NCBI GenBank assembly: GCA_001683735.1
Contig: LUGG01000006.1
Span: 868,001-932,000 of the forward strand
From: Grifola frondosa
Lineage: Eukaryota > Basidiomycota > Agaricomycetes > Polyporales > Grifolaceae
Direction of reading: 5' to 3'
Length of the DNA: 64,000 nucleotides
Positions 35,101 through 46,516 of the stretch are shown in pieces; positions within the stretch are counted from its first letter, which is position 1, and each line of letters opens with the position of its first letter. The notes beneath the pieces are model-generated. The model saw only the letters and a list, made by a program, of their open reading frames with translations. It made no database searches and was not told the origin of the DNA. A program made the translations under genes and the position numbers.

Positions 35101-36640
35101 TATTGTGTGGGTGAGCGTAGCCATTTTGCGCTCGAGCACGTACTCGCGGGAGACGTGTGTGTATCTTGCACAATCATCGGGGTAGGGCCAGTCGAGATTA
35201 TTATATCAAATTTAGATGACGAAGTGTCGTTTGTTACATCGTCGAGATATCGGAATAATTGGGCATTGAGCCTGTGGAGATCTTGTTCCCGGGAACCCTG
35301 AGATTCTGCATGAGAGGATATTCATATCTCGTGGGGTGTGTAGTTGTTAAAATGCAAAGCGAAGCGCCGCCACGCCGAGCACACGAGAGTGTGCATCAGC
35401 ATTTTCGTCGAGGCCAAGGTCAATGATTTTACGGCTGCGTTTTTGCTACTGAGAATGGATTATCACCGTATCTCGCAAGAAGACCAGGATTGGAGGCTGC
35501 CGACAGTGACGTCGGACATTTTACTCTTGGTTGTCGTCTCAGATACAGCAAGCAACGGATGCAGTTGAACATTAACTTGTAACAATCATGATGGAAGTAC
35601 TCAAAAGCTACTACGAACAGAACACGATTGTTGAACACCCTTTTGATTGCGGCCATGGAGCCTAGGACGTAGAGCTGTACCTCTCGGACGAAAACAAGCG
35701 TGCGTCGGATCTACGTGAGAAACCGACGACACCGATATTACCCTCATTTGGAGGTTCGCGGAAGTGCGGCTATGTGGACACATAGCACCCGAGCAATGCA
35801 ATATACGTGAGTGTGAGAGCGAGCCAAGAGATTGCTAATGTCCTCATGGTCCTAAGGAGTGGGGCCATCCGGCATTTCTCTTCCGTAAACATGCGTATCC
35901 CTCCACCTTCCAGCACTCCGTCTCCGCGACGTGGACGTCCACAGCCTTCGGCGCAAACATGTCCCACACCGGTGGTTGTGTCGACAGTTTCTCTTTCCGT
36001 AAGCACGCGTGAGCGAAAGGGCTCACGATGTTGCAACTGCGGTTTGAACCCGTGAGCGTTAGCAATCCTCGGAATGAACGTTATGCTCATTCCATGTCAT
36101 TCCATGTCAGCCCGATAGTTCAGGGATGCATAGAATCCTGATGTCAGCCATAGAATATGGCATGAGGTGGCATGATGTCTTGGGACTGACTCTGGCGGCC
36201 CGAAGAAAAGAACGAGTTTCTGTTATACTGCCATTCAGTTCGCACTAATTATCGGATGAAACGTCAGAGGATACAACAACGTACAATAGCCAGATTAATA
36301 TGTTTGCATACCGCTTGATTAAAAAAATAGCCTTGATCAGAGCGACTCGCGAGCACTCAGCGTTCTGGCAGAGCAAGGGTATCCAAATTTCATTGTGGGT
36401 ACAATATATCGCACCTATACCGGAAACTAGAAGCACTCCATCAGAAATAATCTGGTCGTATTGCAGCCGAAATCTTGGATGTATTCCTGTTTCCTGTCTT
36501 TTCATAACAAGGCTAGTGGTGACTGAACAACAAACAGTTGGCGATGGTGCACGTGCCAGCGGGTTCATTGATTACTTTATATATCCAATGATCATCCATA
36601 TACGGCAATGATTTAGCGCCGTCCACGTTGATAGCCATCC
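32142..36640. other. Long gene-poor region with coding-like traces
   Basis: It begins with the CT-rich upstream region of the MADS gene. Between about 32900 and 33426 (plus) are coding-like pieces in different frames: HAFHEVAKGRQSSLGLAL, then IATSGRQFIPVHLFERGGG and PNILTISRDFEMSFGGFGLV, ending at a TAG at 33424-33426. I do not recognise a family, and the frame changes suggest either missing bases or decay. 33430-35890 and 35990-36640 show only short open frames. One F-box fragment is listed separately. Confidence 0.35.
35897..35984 (-). pseudogene. Fragment of an F-box/LRR gene C-terminus
   Basis: The minus strand reads STQPPVWDMFAPKAVDVHVA followed by ETECWKVEG. This is nearly identical to SAQPPVWDVFAPKAVDVHVA-ETEWWSVEE in the F-box/LRR gene at about 44756-44845 on the plus strand. 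The similarity fades on both sides, so only about 90 bp of the 3' part was copied, in inverted orientation about 8.8 kb away. Confidence 0.7.
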
Positions 36641-37688
36641 ATGACCAACATGAATCCTAAAGAAGAACTATCGTCTCTCGACGAACCTCAGCCCATCTCC
36701 TCTTTGCCAGAGCAAACCTCTGTTAATTTCTCTGCGAGTACTGAAGTCTGGTATTTGGACGGTTCTGTTGTTGTCGTCTCAGGAGAGACCGCTTTCCGTG
36801 TTCATCAGACCATCTTGTCCGCGAACTGTGAAGCATTCAAGGTCTTGTTCACAGTACCGCAACCAGAAAAATCAGATTCAGAAACATGTGATGGATGTCC
36901 AGTGGTCAGACTTCAGGACACTGCCGACGATCTGAAGCACTTCTTCAAGGCAATGTACGATATCAGGTGAGTCCGTCATTCTGCTCCAGTGTATACAAGC
37001 TTGATTGTATCGTCGAGGATTCAGCTACTTCCTTCCTGGCGTTAGGAACAAGTTTGCTGTTGTGGCAGCCGTTCTTCGATTGAGCACCAAATACGACGCG
37101 TCTCATCTTCGGAAACGCGCCATCAATTTGCTCACCTCCGCCTATCCATCCACTTTGCTGGCATGGGATGACCGGCTCTCAAACCGTCTTATCCCTCCTT
37201 TCGAAAATGAACATGCGACTTACATGGCATTGGCGCTTGAAACGCGTGTGAGGATTATCTTGCCAGCGGTATATTTTGCCTGGTCCAGGCAGCCACTCCT
37301 CGATGCCCTGCGCGACCTTGTGGATATCGAGATTGCAGCGACCATCCTGATCGGTCGTGAACGATTGCAGAGAGCGGAGATCTCACACATCCTCGCCTTC
37401 CTGCAATATAACTATCCGCGCCCGCTTTGTCAAAATGTCGTTGCGGACAACCAAATTTTGGCACGAACGACTGCTGCTGCGCTGGCGATGACGACTGAGC
37501 ATGAGCCGTATCATCAGTGGTGTAGCTCGCATCCGTCTGAGGTGGGGGAGTCTCTGGGCTTGTGTGCTAATTGCTGCTTGTTGGTCGAGAGCACCATTCA
37601 GAAAGGACGTAGCATCGTATGGGAGAAACTGCCAGGGTTTTTTGACTTGCCAGATTGGGAAACTCTATTGGCCGAAGTCCACTCGTAG
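36641..37688 (+). CDS. BTB/POZ domain protein (copy 2)
   Basis: Two exons, 36641-36966 and 37025-37688, phase-correct, 329 residues, intact. The BTB core is VWYLDGSVVVVSGETAFRVH, CEAFKVLFTVPQP and CPVVRLQDTADDLKHFFKAMY. Exon 2 has FAVVAAVLRLSTKYDASHLR, IPPFENEHATYMALALETRV, PYHQWCSSHPSEVG, LCANCCLLV and ELPGF-like KLPGFFDLPDWETL before the stop. Intron position and phase match copy 1 at 27684-28761, which lies in the opposite orientation about 8 kb away. The role is unknown; dimerisation or CUL3 adaptor function is inferred from the domain only. The first ATG, in ATGACCAACATG, is used. Confidence 0.82.
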
Positions 37689-38112
37689 GATGTCCAAAGG
37701 TGTGTGGTTGATGTCCTATCGTAATGACACACCCGGTTCTAAGCTTTTTGTGCAGCTTTGATTCGCGTATATGCGGTTACATGTTTGTGATCATAAGGAA
37801 GGTCTGGTGTAAATGAATCGCTCTTGTCTTAAGATGCATCACGATTGAGTAAATTTGAACATCGAAGCGTCCTCTAGAAGCACATGTCCAGTTTACATTA
37901 TGACAAAAACCACAACAACGAATATTATGAAAACATCTACGGTTTGCCAGCTGACATGGCTACTCATCCGGAATTCGGATGACCTCCCTTGTGAGCATAA
38001 TGACAGGATACGTTGTCTTTGCCATTTGCGAATCAAGCGTGCTATCCACGAGTGGCACCAAAATAGCCACGATCAGCATTACTCATAATATAGCAACGCG
38101 AAGCGGACACAC
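37689..38112. other. Short intergenic stretch between convergent genes
   Basis: 3' flanks of BTB copy 2 (plus) and the DUF6534-like gene (minus). Nothing else is seen. Confidence 0.5.
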
Positions 38113-40023
38113 TCACCGCGAAGGTCGCGGAGCTGGAGCATGAGAAGATCTGAATCCCACTAGTTCGAAATCGGTCGCACCGCTCTCGTAAGAAGTATCT
38201 CGGAGGTGCTTCCGGACGTTCAAGCTGTAACCATCAGATCAGATGCACGCCAGATTCCCATAAGCCACTAGGACGTACACTGCGAGCAGCGAATTGACAT
38301 ACACTAATATAGCAATTAATATCTTAGTCGAACAGCTAACCAGGGAGTATGCGGAAGGCTCGCCTTTATTTCCTGGAATATGGAAGACCATCCAGATCAG
38401 ATCCAGCTTATTGATGGTCCCGATATACTGTACGAGATGAGAGTCAGAGAGTACTCTGTCGTGAGATATAGAAGGACAGACGATGGCGAAGTGACAAAGC
38501 TGAATCGTGCTGATAATGTGATCAGTTCGGACTTCGGATACGGCAGTTTCATGCGAATGCACTTACGCGGTCACAAACCCCCGTTGCAGAGCGTAGACTG
38601 CAAGCTTGTCAAGCAGTGAGTCCGTCCTGTGGGCATCGTGAGACGAAGCTAATAAAAGCAATGTGGGGGGACAAACCTCTTGAATCCAGTTTTCTCCTTC
38701 CATAATATCACGCAGAGCGATACGGTGATATATATGTCACAGACGATAGAGGTGACTTGTTGGATCGATGCTGGTGTCTGATAGTGCTCAATTTAGAGGC
38801 AGAAATTCTCATTTTTGCACATCTTTGTATACCTTCACGGATGGTATCGCAGTAGCGTCGGTGTTATTAACAGATCTAAGATTCATAGGATCAGTATGTC
38901 TGTGCAAGAGGAACTATCGATGTACTCACAACTCGTAGCTGGTCCCTACAATTACATTAAAAGTGAGAGAATATTTGACACTGAGAAAAGCTACTAACCG
39001 AAACCGCCTCCTAAACGCTCAAAGGAATCAGAACGGAACCCTATAAAGATGAAACAAACCTACCAAGAGAAACGAGTGCCAACGCCAGCTGCGACAACGG
39101 GTTAATTTAGCATGAAGTTTGTAGATGTAGTAGCACTTACCCCCGCAAGAGTTAGCGGATATTTGTACCACCTATTCTCCAGCACTTCGGTAAAGAACCA
39201 TCAGTGCGCGCGGAAATAACATGAGTCAAAAGCATTTACGCTTCCAGATCTTATTGATGAAATAGCTTGAGCGGCAGCATTAGTCACACACATGCAAGGG
39301 GATGGAGGGCTGGGAACACACCCTTGCACGAGGTAGATCGTAAAAGACTGCAAATAATGAGCAATCGACGGAGCAGATAGCAGATATAACCGGAACCTAC
39401 GTTCACAGCAAATTCTACCTTTGAGCAAGGAGTGAGCGACATCACCACGAATATAAGTAAATTTGTCTCACAACAAAGGTCCTGTATGATAGTCAGTAAC
39501 CGTTGATGAATGAAAGTCAGTAAGAACTCACTTCGGAACTTGCAGGAGAGCGAAGGGATTTGCGTGATTTCTGACTGTGAATTGCCAGACGACCTGCAGC
39601 ATAGCATGTCAACGACGCTCCCTTGAAGCCATCTGACGTCTCACTTCGATATCTAGAATCGTAGTGACAGTGTCGAGAAGCCTAGACCAGCCAAATGAGT
39701 TTAGGGTGTCGGCAGTCTATGACTAACATAACGCACCACAGAAGGAACACCTACAGATTGAAATGCAGACAATTAGAACGGAATGCAGAGCCAGGACAGT
39801 ATGCGCGACGCACCAGGCCCTTCAATGGCCATCGATCGTTGCGATATCTCCGGTAGTAGAACACAGTCTGCGCACACGTTCCCGCGTACAATCTTGGACC
39901 AATCTCCGTCAGTACATATGTCGCGAAACGAAGTAACTTCAGTAATACCCACATGTTGGCGAACAGCGTTCCGATGAAGATACAGCCCACACTCGAGTCG
40001 AGACCAAGGTTCGGACCAGCCAT
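38113..40023 (-). CDS. Multi-pass membrane protein of the basidiomycete DUF6534 type
   Basis: A minus-strand gene with many small exons, start MAGPNLGLDSSVG at 40023. Readable exons in order: GCIFIGTLFANMW (helix 1); TVFYYRRYRNDRWPLKGLV; VFLLWCVMLLDTVTTILDIE (helix); VVWQFTVRNHANPFALLQVP; FVVRQIYLYS; KLAVYALQRGFVT; a hydrophobic stretch around AILVYVNSLLAV; and LNVRKHLRDTSYESG with a tail ending at TGA (38113-38115). Short loops with Y-x-R-Y-x-N-D-R-W-P-L-K and the final N-S-L-L-A-x-L-N-x-R-K are what I recall of the DUF6534 family, which is expanded in agaricomycetes. The function is unknown. Some exons between 38600 and 39300 were not resolved, so I cannot say whether every junction is intact. 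Confidence 0.65.
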
Positions 40024-41198
40024 CGATCCACCCAACGACTGAGCGAGAAACTATAGTGTAGTGGAGGAGATGGCAGAAGGGAAAGGCGAATGCAGTCAGA
40101 AGAAGCTGATTGGCATGCAGCTGATTTGAGGTCGTATCTTCAGCGTCAGTGTCCAGGTTCCAGCAACTCCGAACACTTTGCGCTGATCGCACTACTGTGA
40201 TGGCGAGGACATGCATGGTGCCCCTGAGCACGACTTGACAGCCGGATGAACTGCACAATACGATAGCTGGTGTCGCGATTCGAGTCGTTTCGGACTGGAA
40301 CCTGTGCGGAGGAGCTGAGATCTTGCCTCCGAATATCCGCTGCGCATGTATGTGCACGTACTTACCTCCAATGGCAATGGAAACACAGCGTGGAGTTGTC
40401 ATGCGAAGTTGCGAACGCGACGCGCCCATCAGCCCGCACGGAAACACAGGCACCTAGCACCGTCTCGTCTGCATGGCACAATCAGGATCGGCAGCAGATC
40501 CCGAACACGAAGACGCACCAACCTCAACCGAACTTCCTCGTCAAAGCGTTCATATATGGTTCAAGACACCACAACGGGTGGCCGAGAATCAAAGTTTTCT
40601 GCTGGCCAGGTAGATACTGTGACTATATCTACTGCTGGCGAGCTCCAGTTACTGTACCGAGGATATCTGTAAAATGTGCACAGGCACAGTGAGTTGAGTG
40701 TTCTTTGATCAGATCAATGCAACTGACAGATCGGGCGGTTGACTCGGAGCAGGCGCGCCGGAATCATCTACATACCAATTGCCTCAAAAATCATATCGAA
40801 AGTAAGCTTGCAATGTGTACTTATTAACTAAATGTTGCAAAGAGATATGAACATATCACGTCGAATGCAAGGACCAAGTAGAACGTACGCGTAAGCAGTT
40901 GCGCTGAGCGCTCAAACAAATTCGATTAGAATTCCATCACAATGTTTGCAAAGGCGTTCATGAGCTACAATTGAGATATCTCGAAGCTACAGATAAACAA
41001 TACAACAACTTTATATACTATAAAATCGACGAGCAGAGTAGAGTCGTCTATAGGGTATGAATGGTTCGTCAATGGCAGATGGTGGACAACACAGGAAGGG
41101 CGGTTATTGGCTGTAGCCGAATTACTGGGTGGCGTTAAACCACGGATAGTGTGCCTAAATCCGAGGGTGAGGGTCAGAATTCGACGTGAGGCGAATAA
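40024..41198. other. Intergenic, nothing recognised
   Basis: Upstream flank of the DUF6534-like gene and 3' flank of the small membrane protein. Overlapping open frames at 40270-40690 (plus) and 39773-40453 (minus) show no family features. Confidence 0.4.
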
Positions 41199-41780
41199 TT
41201 ATATATAACGTACGTTACTGTTTACATGAGCCGGAGGTGGTGAATTGGGAGGAACAACAAATCCTCCAGACTGAGGTGTGCCTTCTGCAGGGGAACCCGC
41301 CGTGTACCCATTGATATGCTGGGTCGTGTACTCGTCGTTCTTGCCTGGATATGGCGGAGGCGGTGGGGAGGGCTAGCCGGTAGTGGTGGATATCCTCCAG
41401 CACCCCACCCGGGCTGCTGTTGGCTGGCGATAGGATACGGCATATACCCAACTTGCTGACTACCATAACCTGGGCCATTCCAGTTGGTAGACGTCTGTCC
41501 AACAGCTGTCGGGAGGACGGCAACCGTACGGCGGCGGCGACGGTATATTACGCCCACGACCAGCAGGATAATAAATACGGCAACGACAGCTTGAAAGCGG
41601 TTCTCAGCATATATATACGTAGTTTAAAAGGACAGAGACTCACCGACGATGATTCCTCCGATGATGCGACCTGCTAAACTTCTATGTCCGTAATATCCTG
41701 GCCCATAATACTGAGCAGATGCCGACGCCGCCAAAGAAAGAAGCGCAATGCTTCGTAACAGAGTGAGTGAGGAAAACATT
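41199..41780 (-). CDS. Small secreted-type single-pass membrane protein with Pro/Gly-rich tail (copy A), with an apparent frameshift
   Basis: Starts MFSSLTLLRSIALLSLAASA at 41780, a classical signal peptide, followed by QYYGPGYYGHRSLAG. A GTGAGT intron separates this from the membrane helix AVVAVFIILLVVGVIY, which is followed by RRRRR (stop-transfer) and a Pro/Gly/Tyr-rich cytosolic tail (GQTSTNWNGPGYGSQQVGY). Oddity: at 41365-41368 (GGGG on plus) the frame switches between GGYPPLPASP and PPYPGKNDEYTTQHINGY, best explained by one missing base. The second frame then ends at 41199-41201. A related gene lies head-to-head at 42201. No domain is known; proteins of this design in mushrooms may be adaptor or sensor anchors, which is only a guess. 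Confidence 0.6.
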
Positions 41781-42200
41781 GATTTTGGATAGTGAATAAA
41801 GAGGAAGAGGAGCGCAGCTTTTGAGGTGGAGGTCTACATGACAGAGGATGTCTCAGCCTGTGCTGGGCCCGACATCGGGCCTCCCAAAAGATCCCGCTCT
41901 CGGCTCCAAGAGCCGGCAGTTCTGCAATGTCGGCGTGCACCGGAGTGGTTCTCGTGACGTCGGTGTCACGTTATTATCTTGACACCGGCATACTCCGAGT
42001 CAGTGCTCCTCTGCTGTGCCTCTGTTGGAGTTGAAGCTCACCGAGCTTGAGACGAGACTTGGCTACTTTGCAGGATTGCGCGACACGCGGTCATATCACT
42101 CCACAATGCACCTCTTATATCAACCCGTGCAAGTCCGGCAAGCTTGTCTCCAACCTCTTGGCTAATCTTGGCTTCGAGTTTTCTTCAAGTCGCCCGTAAC
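41781..42200. promoter_or_regulatory. Divergent intergenic region between two small membrane protein genes
   Basis: 420 bp between the two paralogous genes. A shared promoter is inferred from layout. No specific element was identified. Confidence 0.35.
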
Positions 42201-42774
42201 ATAAAAATATACCGATTTTCTCTGCTAAGATCCACGATTACGCTCGCTTTTGTTCTGTCTGCCAATGCACAATACTCTTCCGGATATTACCATAGGCGTA
42301 GAGTCACTGGAGGTGGTATAGCCGGCATTGTGATTGGTGAGTAGCCACGTAATTCGGCTGCATAGTCACTTGTAGTAATATGTCATTCAATAGGCTCGAT
42401 TGGCATTCTTCATTTCCTCTGCATATTCTGCTGTCTCTGTTTACGCCGTCGCGCGTCCAGAGGCGCGGGAACGCCCGTCGGTGGACGTCGGAACAGGTTC
42501 GGTCGTAATAATGTGGGGACTACAGAAGCAGGCTACGGCGCTGGCCCGCAAGCGGCCTGGAACAACAATACCCAAGCAGGTGCGGGATACGGCGGTGGCG
42601 GTTACCAGCCGCCTGCAGGACCCCCTCCGTATGACCAGAGGAACACCATTGGTCAGGGTGCGCCGCAGCCTGGATTTGTTCCGGTGAGTGCCGTTCGTGT
42701 CTGTTGAAAATGCGCCTAGCTCATTATCGATGCAGCCTCCCGGACTGCCTCTTGCAGCTCGCACCAAGCGTTGA
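42201..42774 (+). CDS. Small single-pass membrane protein with Pro/Gly-rich tail (copy B), no ATG at the expected start
   Basis: A paralog of copy A. A signal peptide (YRFSLLRSTITLAFVLSANA) is followed by QYSSGYYHRRRVTGGG, a GTGAGT intron (about 42338-42392), the membrane segment SIGILHFLCIFCCLCL then RRR, and a Gly/Pro-rich tail (GYGGGGYQPPAGPPPYDQ). A second intron (42685-42735) precedes PPGLPLAARTKR and the stop at 42772-42774. Oddity: the codon where the initiator is expected (42201) is ATA, giving ATA-AAA-ATA, and no in-frame ATG precedes the signal peptide in this exon. Possible explanations are an unrecognised upstream exon, a mutated start, or a base error. Confidence 0.55.
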
Positions 42775-43347
42775 GCGCATACGACCAGATAGGCCTCCCT
42801 GATGATGTACGGGGCTAGATATAGTATTGCGTGATGATTCCCGTATTTGTCCTTGGGACATATACACTGACAGCTATATTCGCATTGCTATTATACACGG
42901 ATTCTGATCAAGCAGTGGCTCCACTGTAATGTAGTTGATGATATATATCCGTAGATGGTAGAGTTTTCGAAATGCAGTCCCGAGGGTCTGACTTGCTCCG
43001 GGGTCCTAACGATCGAGACGTGATAAGTACGCGAGACGCGTTCGAGGTCGACAACTTGGTCGAAATCATTCTCGATCGCGTCGCGAATGGGCTCTGCAGA
43101 CATCTCAGCTTTGCGACATCTACACAGAAGACGTTCTCCTCGAGCTCCGTGTAAGGTGCTACTACAACTACTGCAACGAAAATAATCTGCTGGCTGCTAC
43201 TATGGGAAAACTGACAGCAAGGGTGAAGTCGGTGAGGGGCAAGATGTATGCTTTCCAATTCATCGCGGAGTCAAATATGTTCAGATTTAATCCCGCAGGT
43301 TATCATTCGCGAACACACTGAAGCCGTCTAGGAGAAGCTTAAAGAAC
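42775..43347. other. Intergenic with an ambiguous open frame
   Basis: Both strands are open over about 42910-43250 but neither frame shows family features. The promoter, and perhaps a first exon, of the following F-box gene is expected here. Confidence 0.35.
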
Positions 43348-44955
43348 TTGAAGGCCTCTCATACAACTCTGAAATTCTCTCACGAGCGTCCATGCGTAAA
43401 TTTGCTCTTCCTCAATGAGGATATCTGGGCTATCATTATCTCCCTCCTTTCTTCTGTGGACGCTTCACACTTCAGCCAGACCTGCAGAGATGCGTATGTG
43501 CTTGCCATACGACAGGTCTACTCGTCGATCTCTCTAAATGGTACATGGTGTTCTCAGGCCAAAGGCTTTTGCGACGCTATCCTGTCAGACCCTCATCGCT
43601 CTTCGTGGCTCCGCGAGCTATCTATATCTCCCCGGATAGGCTGTTGCACGACGACGACCACTGCTTCATTTGCAGAGCTGCTAGCACGGTCTCCTCAGCT
43701 GAGGCGCCTATCGCTCGGACACGTCGAGCGGGCAATCCGAATAAATTGGCGCCTAGCAGAGGCCTGTGCCACTCTCCCGCACCTTGTCGATCTCGAGCTC
43801 CGCGATGCAGGGTACTTCTCCATCTGCCTCCTCATCAAAATTACCTCCCCAACCTCCGGAAGCTCGTGCTCACCCTCGAGCCCATGCACATCGCGCTCGA
43901 TGACCTGTTTTCCGCCATCTCGCAGTTCAAGCGCCTTGAGTCTCTCTCGCTCACGCAGTTCTACTCGTGGATCATCCCGCCGCGACGGAGCGTCGCTGGG
44001 CTGGAGATGCCGTCCGTGCGCGAGCTGCACGTCGCTGACGGGTACCTCCCGATGCGTCTCATGGTCGAGCTGTTCCCAAACGTGCGCTCCTTGTCCTTTT
44101 CCGGCTTCGAGTTCGACGAGCTATACTTCTTCGACCCTATCCCGCGCTGGCCCGAATCTGTCGACACGTGCTGGCCCTGCCTTGACTATGTAAAAACCAC
44201 AGACGTTGACCTCTTATCGTGGAAATTGACGTGTCCCATCCGCTGGCTGAACTTGATGTCCGTCGGGCGGCATATCGAGGACATCAATCGAGTCTTGAAT
44301 TTTATCAAGAAGACATCTCCGCAGGTACTCTCATTCACTGCCCGCGCATATGATATCGAGTCGGCCTTCTGGCCGCGCTTGACCAGGGACGCGCCTCAAC
44401 TCCGATATATCGAGGTCGATCTGCTGGAAAACACTGATCTTACCCGTGCGATGTCCACCTGGGCGGTTCGTCTTCCACTACTGCATGCGCTACAATAATG
44501 CTGATATAAGCTCGGGTTGATTACAGACGGATGCGTTTTCTTACTGGACTTGCGGCAGCGTGCCGGTCCCCGCGGTCGCGCTGCACATCTGTCTACGGCC
44601 CTACTTCCCCGCGGACGTCATGCGGGACCACCGGATCCTTGTGCAGCTCTTCGTCTTCGGCGCGAAGGCCCTCCGCACGAAGCTCGTGAACCTGCTCACG
44701 GAGAGCGCCGTGCGCGCGCGCTGGCCGCTGCGCTACCTGGGCATCTCGATCGTGCTGTCGGCGCAACCGCCGGTGTGGGACGTGTTTGCGCCGAAGGCCG
44801 TGGACGTGCACGTCGCGGAGACGGAGTGGTGGAGCGTGGAGGAGCGTGGCAGGCGCCCGATGAAGAAGGTGACGGGCGTCGATGTTAGGGAGATTTTGCG
44901 GAATGCGGATTGGGACTCGCCGTCATCTGCGCTGGACGTCCTTGCTGCGCTCTAG
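43348..44955 (+). CDS. F-box/LRR protein, with an apparent frameshift; start uncertain
   Basis: The N-terminal F-box helices are LFLNEDIWAIIISLLSSVDA and HFSQTCRDAYVLAIRQVY. LRR-like segments follow: SPQLRRLSLGHVERAI, LPHLVDLELRDAG, LPNLRKLVLTLEPMHI, FKRLESLSLTQFY and LFPNVRSLSFSGFEF. A 61 nt intron (GTTCGT donor, about 44466-44526) precedes the last exon with YLGISIVLSAQPPVW and WDSPSSALDVLAAL, stop at 44953-44955. Such proteins are substrate receptors of SCF ubiquitin ligases. Oddities: no ATG is in frame with the first helices (ATG at 43392 is one base out), and at 43837-43840 (AAAA) the frame must switch between FSICLLIK and NYLPNLRK, best explained by one missing A. Fragments of this gene occur at 35897, 45511 and 59526. 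Confidence 0.72.
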
Positions 44956-45510
44956 GTTCGAGGTATGTTGGGCAGTGTGTTGTGTGGTTGTGTCTCACGT
45001 CGTTATCCGGGCAAGGCCTCGTCTTGCTCATCTTGCTCATCTAGTATATATCTATCTTGGAGATTTACCGAGTGCCGAGCAATGCTTGTAATACCTGTGC
45101 TGCTGAAGTGGAAATCTTGTCTCCGTCATAGGAGCTTCCCTTGAGAAGATCGATCACATCTACCTGGTGGAGACAATGTCGTGACGAAATGAATGCACGA
45201 ATATGCCTGTTCAAGAATTTGTGAATGTGGCTCGAGAGTTACCATGTAAGTTCTCAAGCGTATGTGGTAGGAGGTTCTGATTCAATATCAATATCAAAAG
45301 ACAGAATCACTGACACCGCCACTAGATACCGAGCACTACTAAGTGCTAGTACACACAAGAGGGCTTAGAGGCTTTCTCAACGAACATTCCAGGCAGGAAA
45401 CGAGGCATCTCCAACGGCCTTAACAACAAAGAGTCCCGACGTGTCCATCATCATATCTCTGTCTTCTAAATCGGAGTCCATGCGATCCCACAGAATTTGT
45501 CGAGACGCCG

Positions 45511-45720
45511 ATGCGATTTATACACGTCGAAGTCTCCGGATTTGGCGACTTCAAGCTCTCCGACCCCAATCGCCTGGTTCGAATTCGATTATGGTCGTGC
45601 AAAGTGACCTCCTTCTTGTCCTTGAGAAACGTTGAGGCCCAGATCGCCCTCAGCTGGGAGATGGCGGAAGCGTGTGCTTCCCTTGAGACGACTCCTACTG
45701 AGCTCGAACTTCGAACTTAG
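45511..45720 (+). pseudogene. F-box/LRR gene fragment
   Basis: The plus strand reads RNVEAQIALSWEMAEACASL then TPTELELRT and a stop. This parallels LGHVERAIRINWRLAEACAT and LPHLVDLELRD of the F-box/LRR gene at about 43716-43805. No F-box and no downstream repeats remain, so it is a short relic of a tandem copy 1.8 kb downstream of its relative. Confidence 0.55.
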
Positions 45721-46516
45721 CAGGACTTCTCATTCGGCATGTTGATCACGAGAGGTCTCTTCTATGTTCCCCGCTTGCTATAATCACTTGAATCCCATTC
45801 GTAGAAAGCCGATGACGGTCTGCTTTGCTCTACTGTCTAACCTTGACGTCGTTATTCGGTCCATCTGATGCCAGCCGATGCGACAGAAACAATTTTCAGA
45901 TTTAAGTCTAGGGTATCTGCGAGATGCGATAGGGAGCTCAGGTAAGTCATACTACCGATCAGTATTAAATGAGTTGTGACGATTGACCATTTATTAATAA
46001 CGGTCTATGCAGCACTACTGTTGCTAGTAATAGAGTGCCAGGTTCAGATTTTACGTATTAATTCAGGCGCCCTCCACTTACAATGTCGAAGTGCGTCAAA
46101 TGCATGAATCTTTTGCTCGGCTGGGAGCTCATATCAGGGACATCCGCCCTAATTCCTAGGGCAGTCAGCGCCTCTCTCAGATATGAATGGCTAGCTGATC
46201 CATGTTTTATAGGGCTCGCTTGTGATGCGCTTCGAAACTTTTAAGACTGCAAACTAGAAGTCTGGTGCCCCCAACAGTACAAACGTGCTACAGTCATACT
46301 GACGGACCACAGTTCTATTCGCCACCGGTCGTGATCACTGGGGACATGATGACTTCGCTTATCGGAGCGCAGGTGTTGCTGGTAGAAGAGTCATCGGCGT
46401 ATCTGCTATACAGATATGGTATGAACTGCTATAAATCCCGGTGTCTCCAATTTCTTGGACCCACTCCCTACTCGTCACATTTGCCCCATATCGAGACGCT
46501 TGAGACATCCTTCACT
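45721..46516. other. Intergenic, partly duplicated upstream region
   Basis: The part 46265-46516 resembles, in inverse orientation, the sequence upstream of the intact MACPF gene (58620-58830): both encode similar runs such as DTDMQQFYYSLP versus HTDGPQFYSPPV. The duplication therefore includes 5' flank. The rest shows nothing. Confidence 0.4.

Noticed and set aside
44517..44888. Arg/Gly-rich frame over the last F-box/LRR exon
   Set aside because: It is a GC-rich shadow; the alternative frame has the conserved YLGISIVLSAQPPVW sequence copied at 35897.
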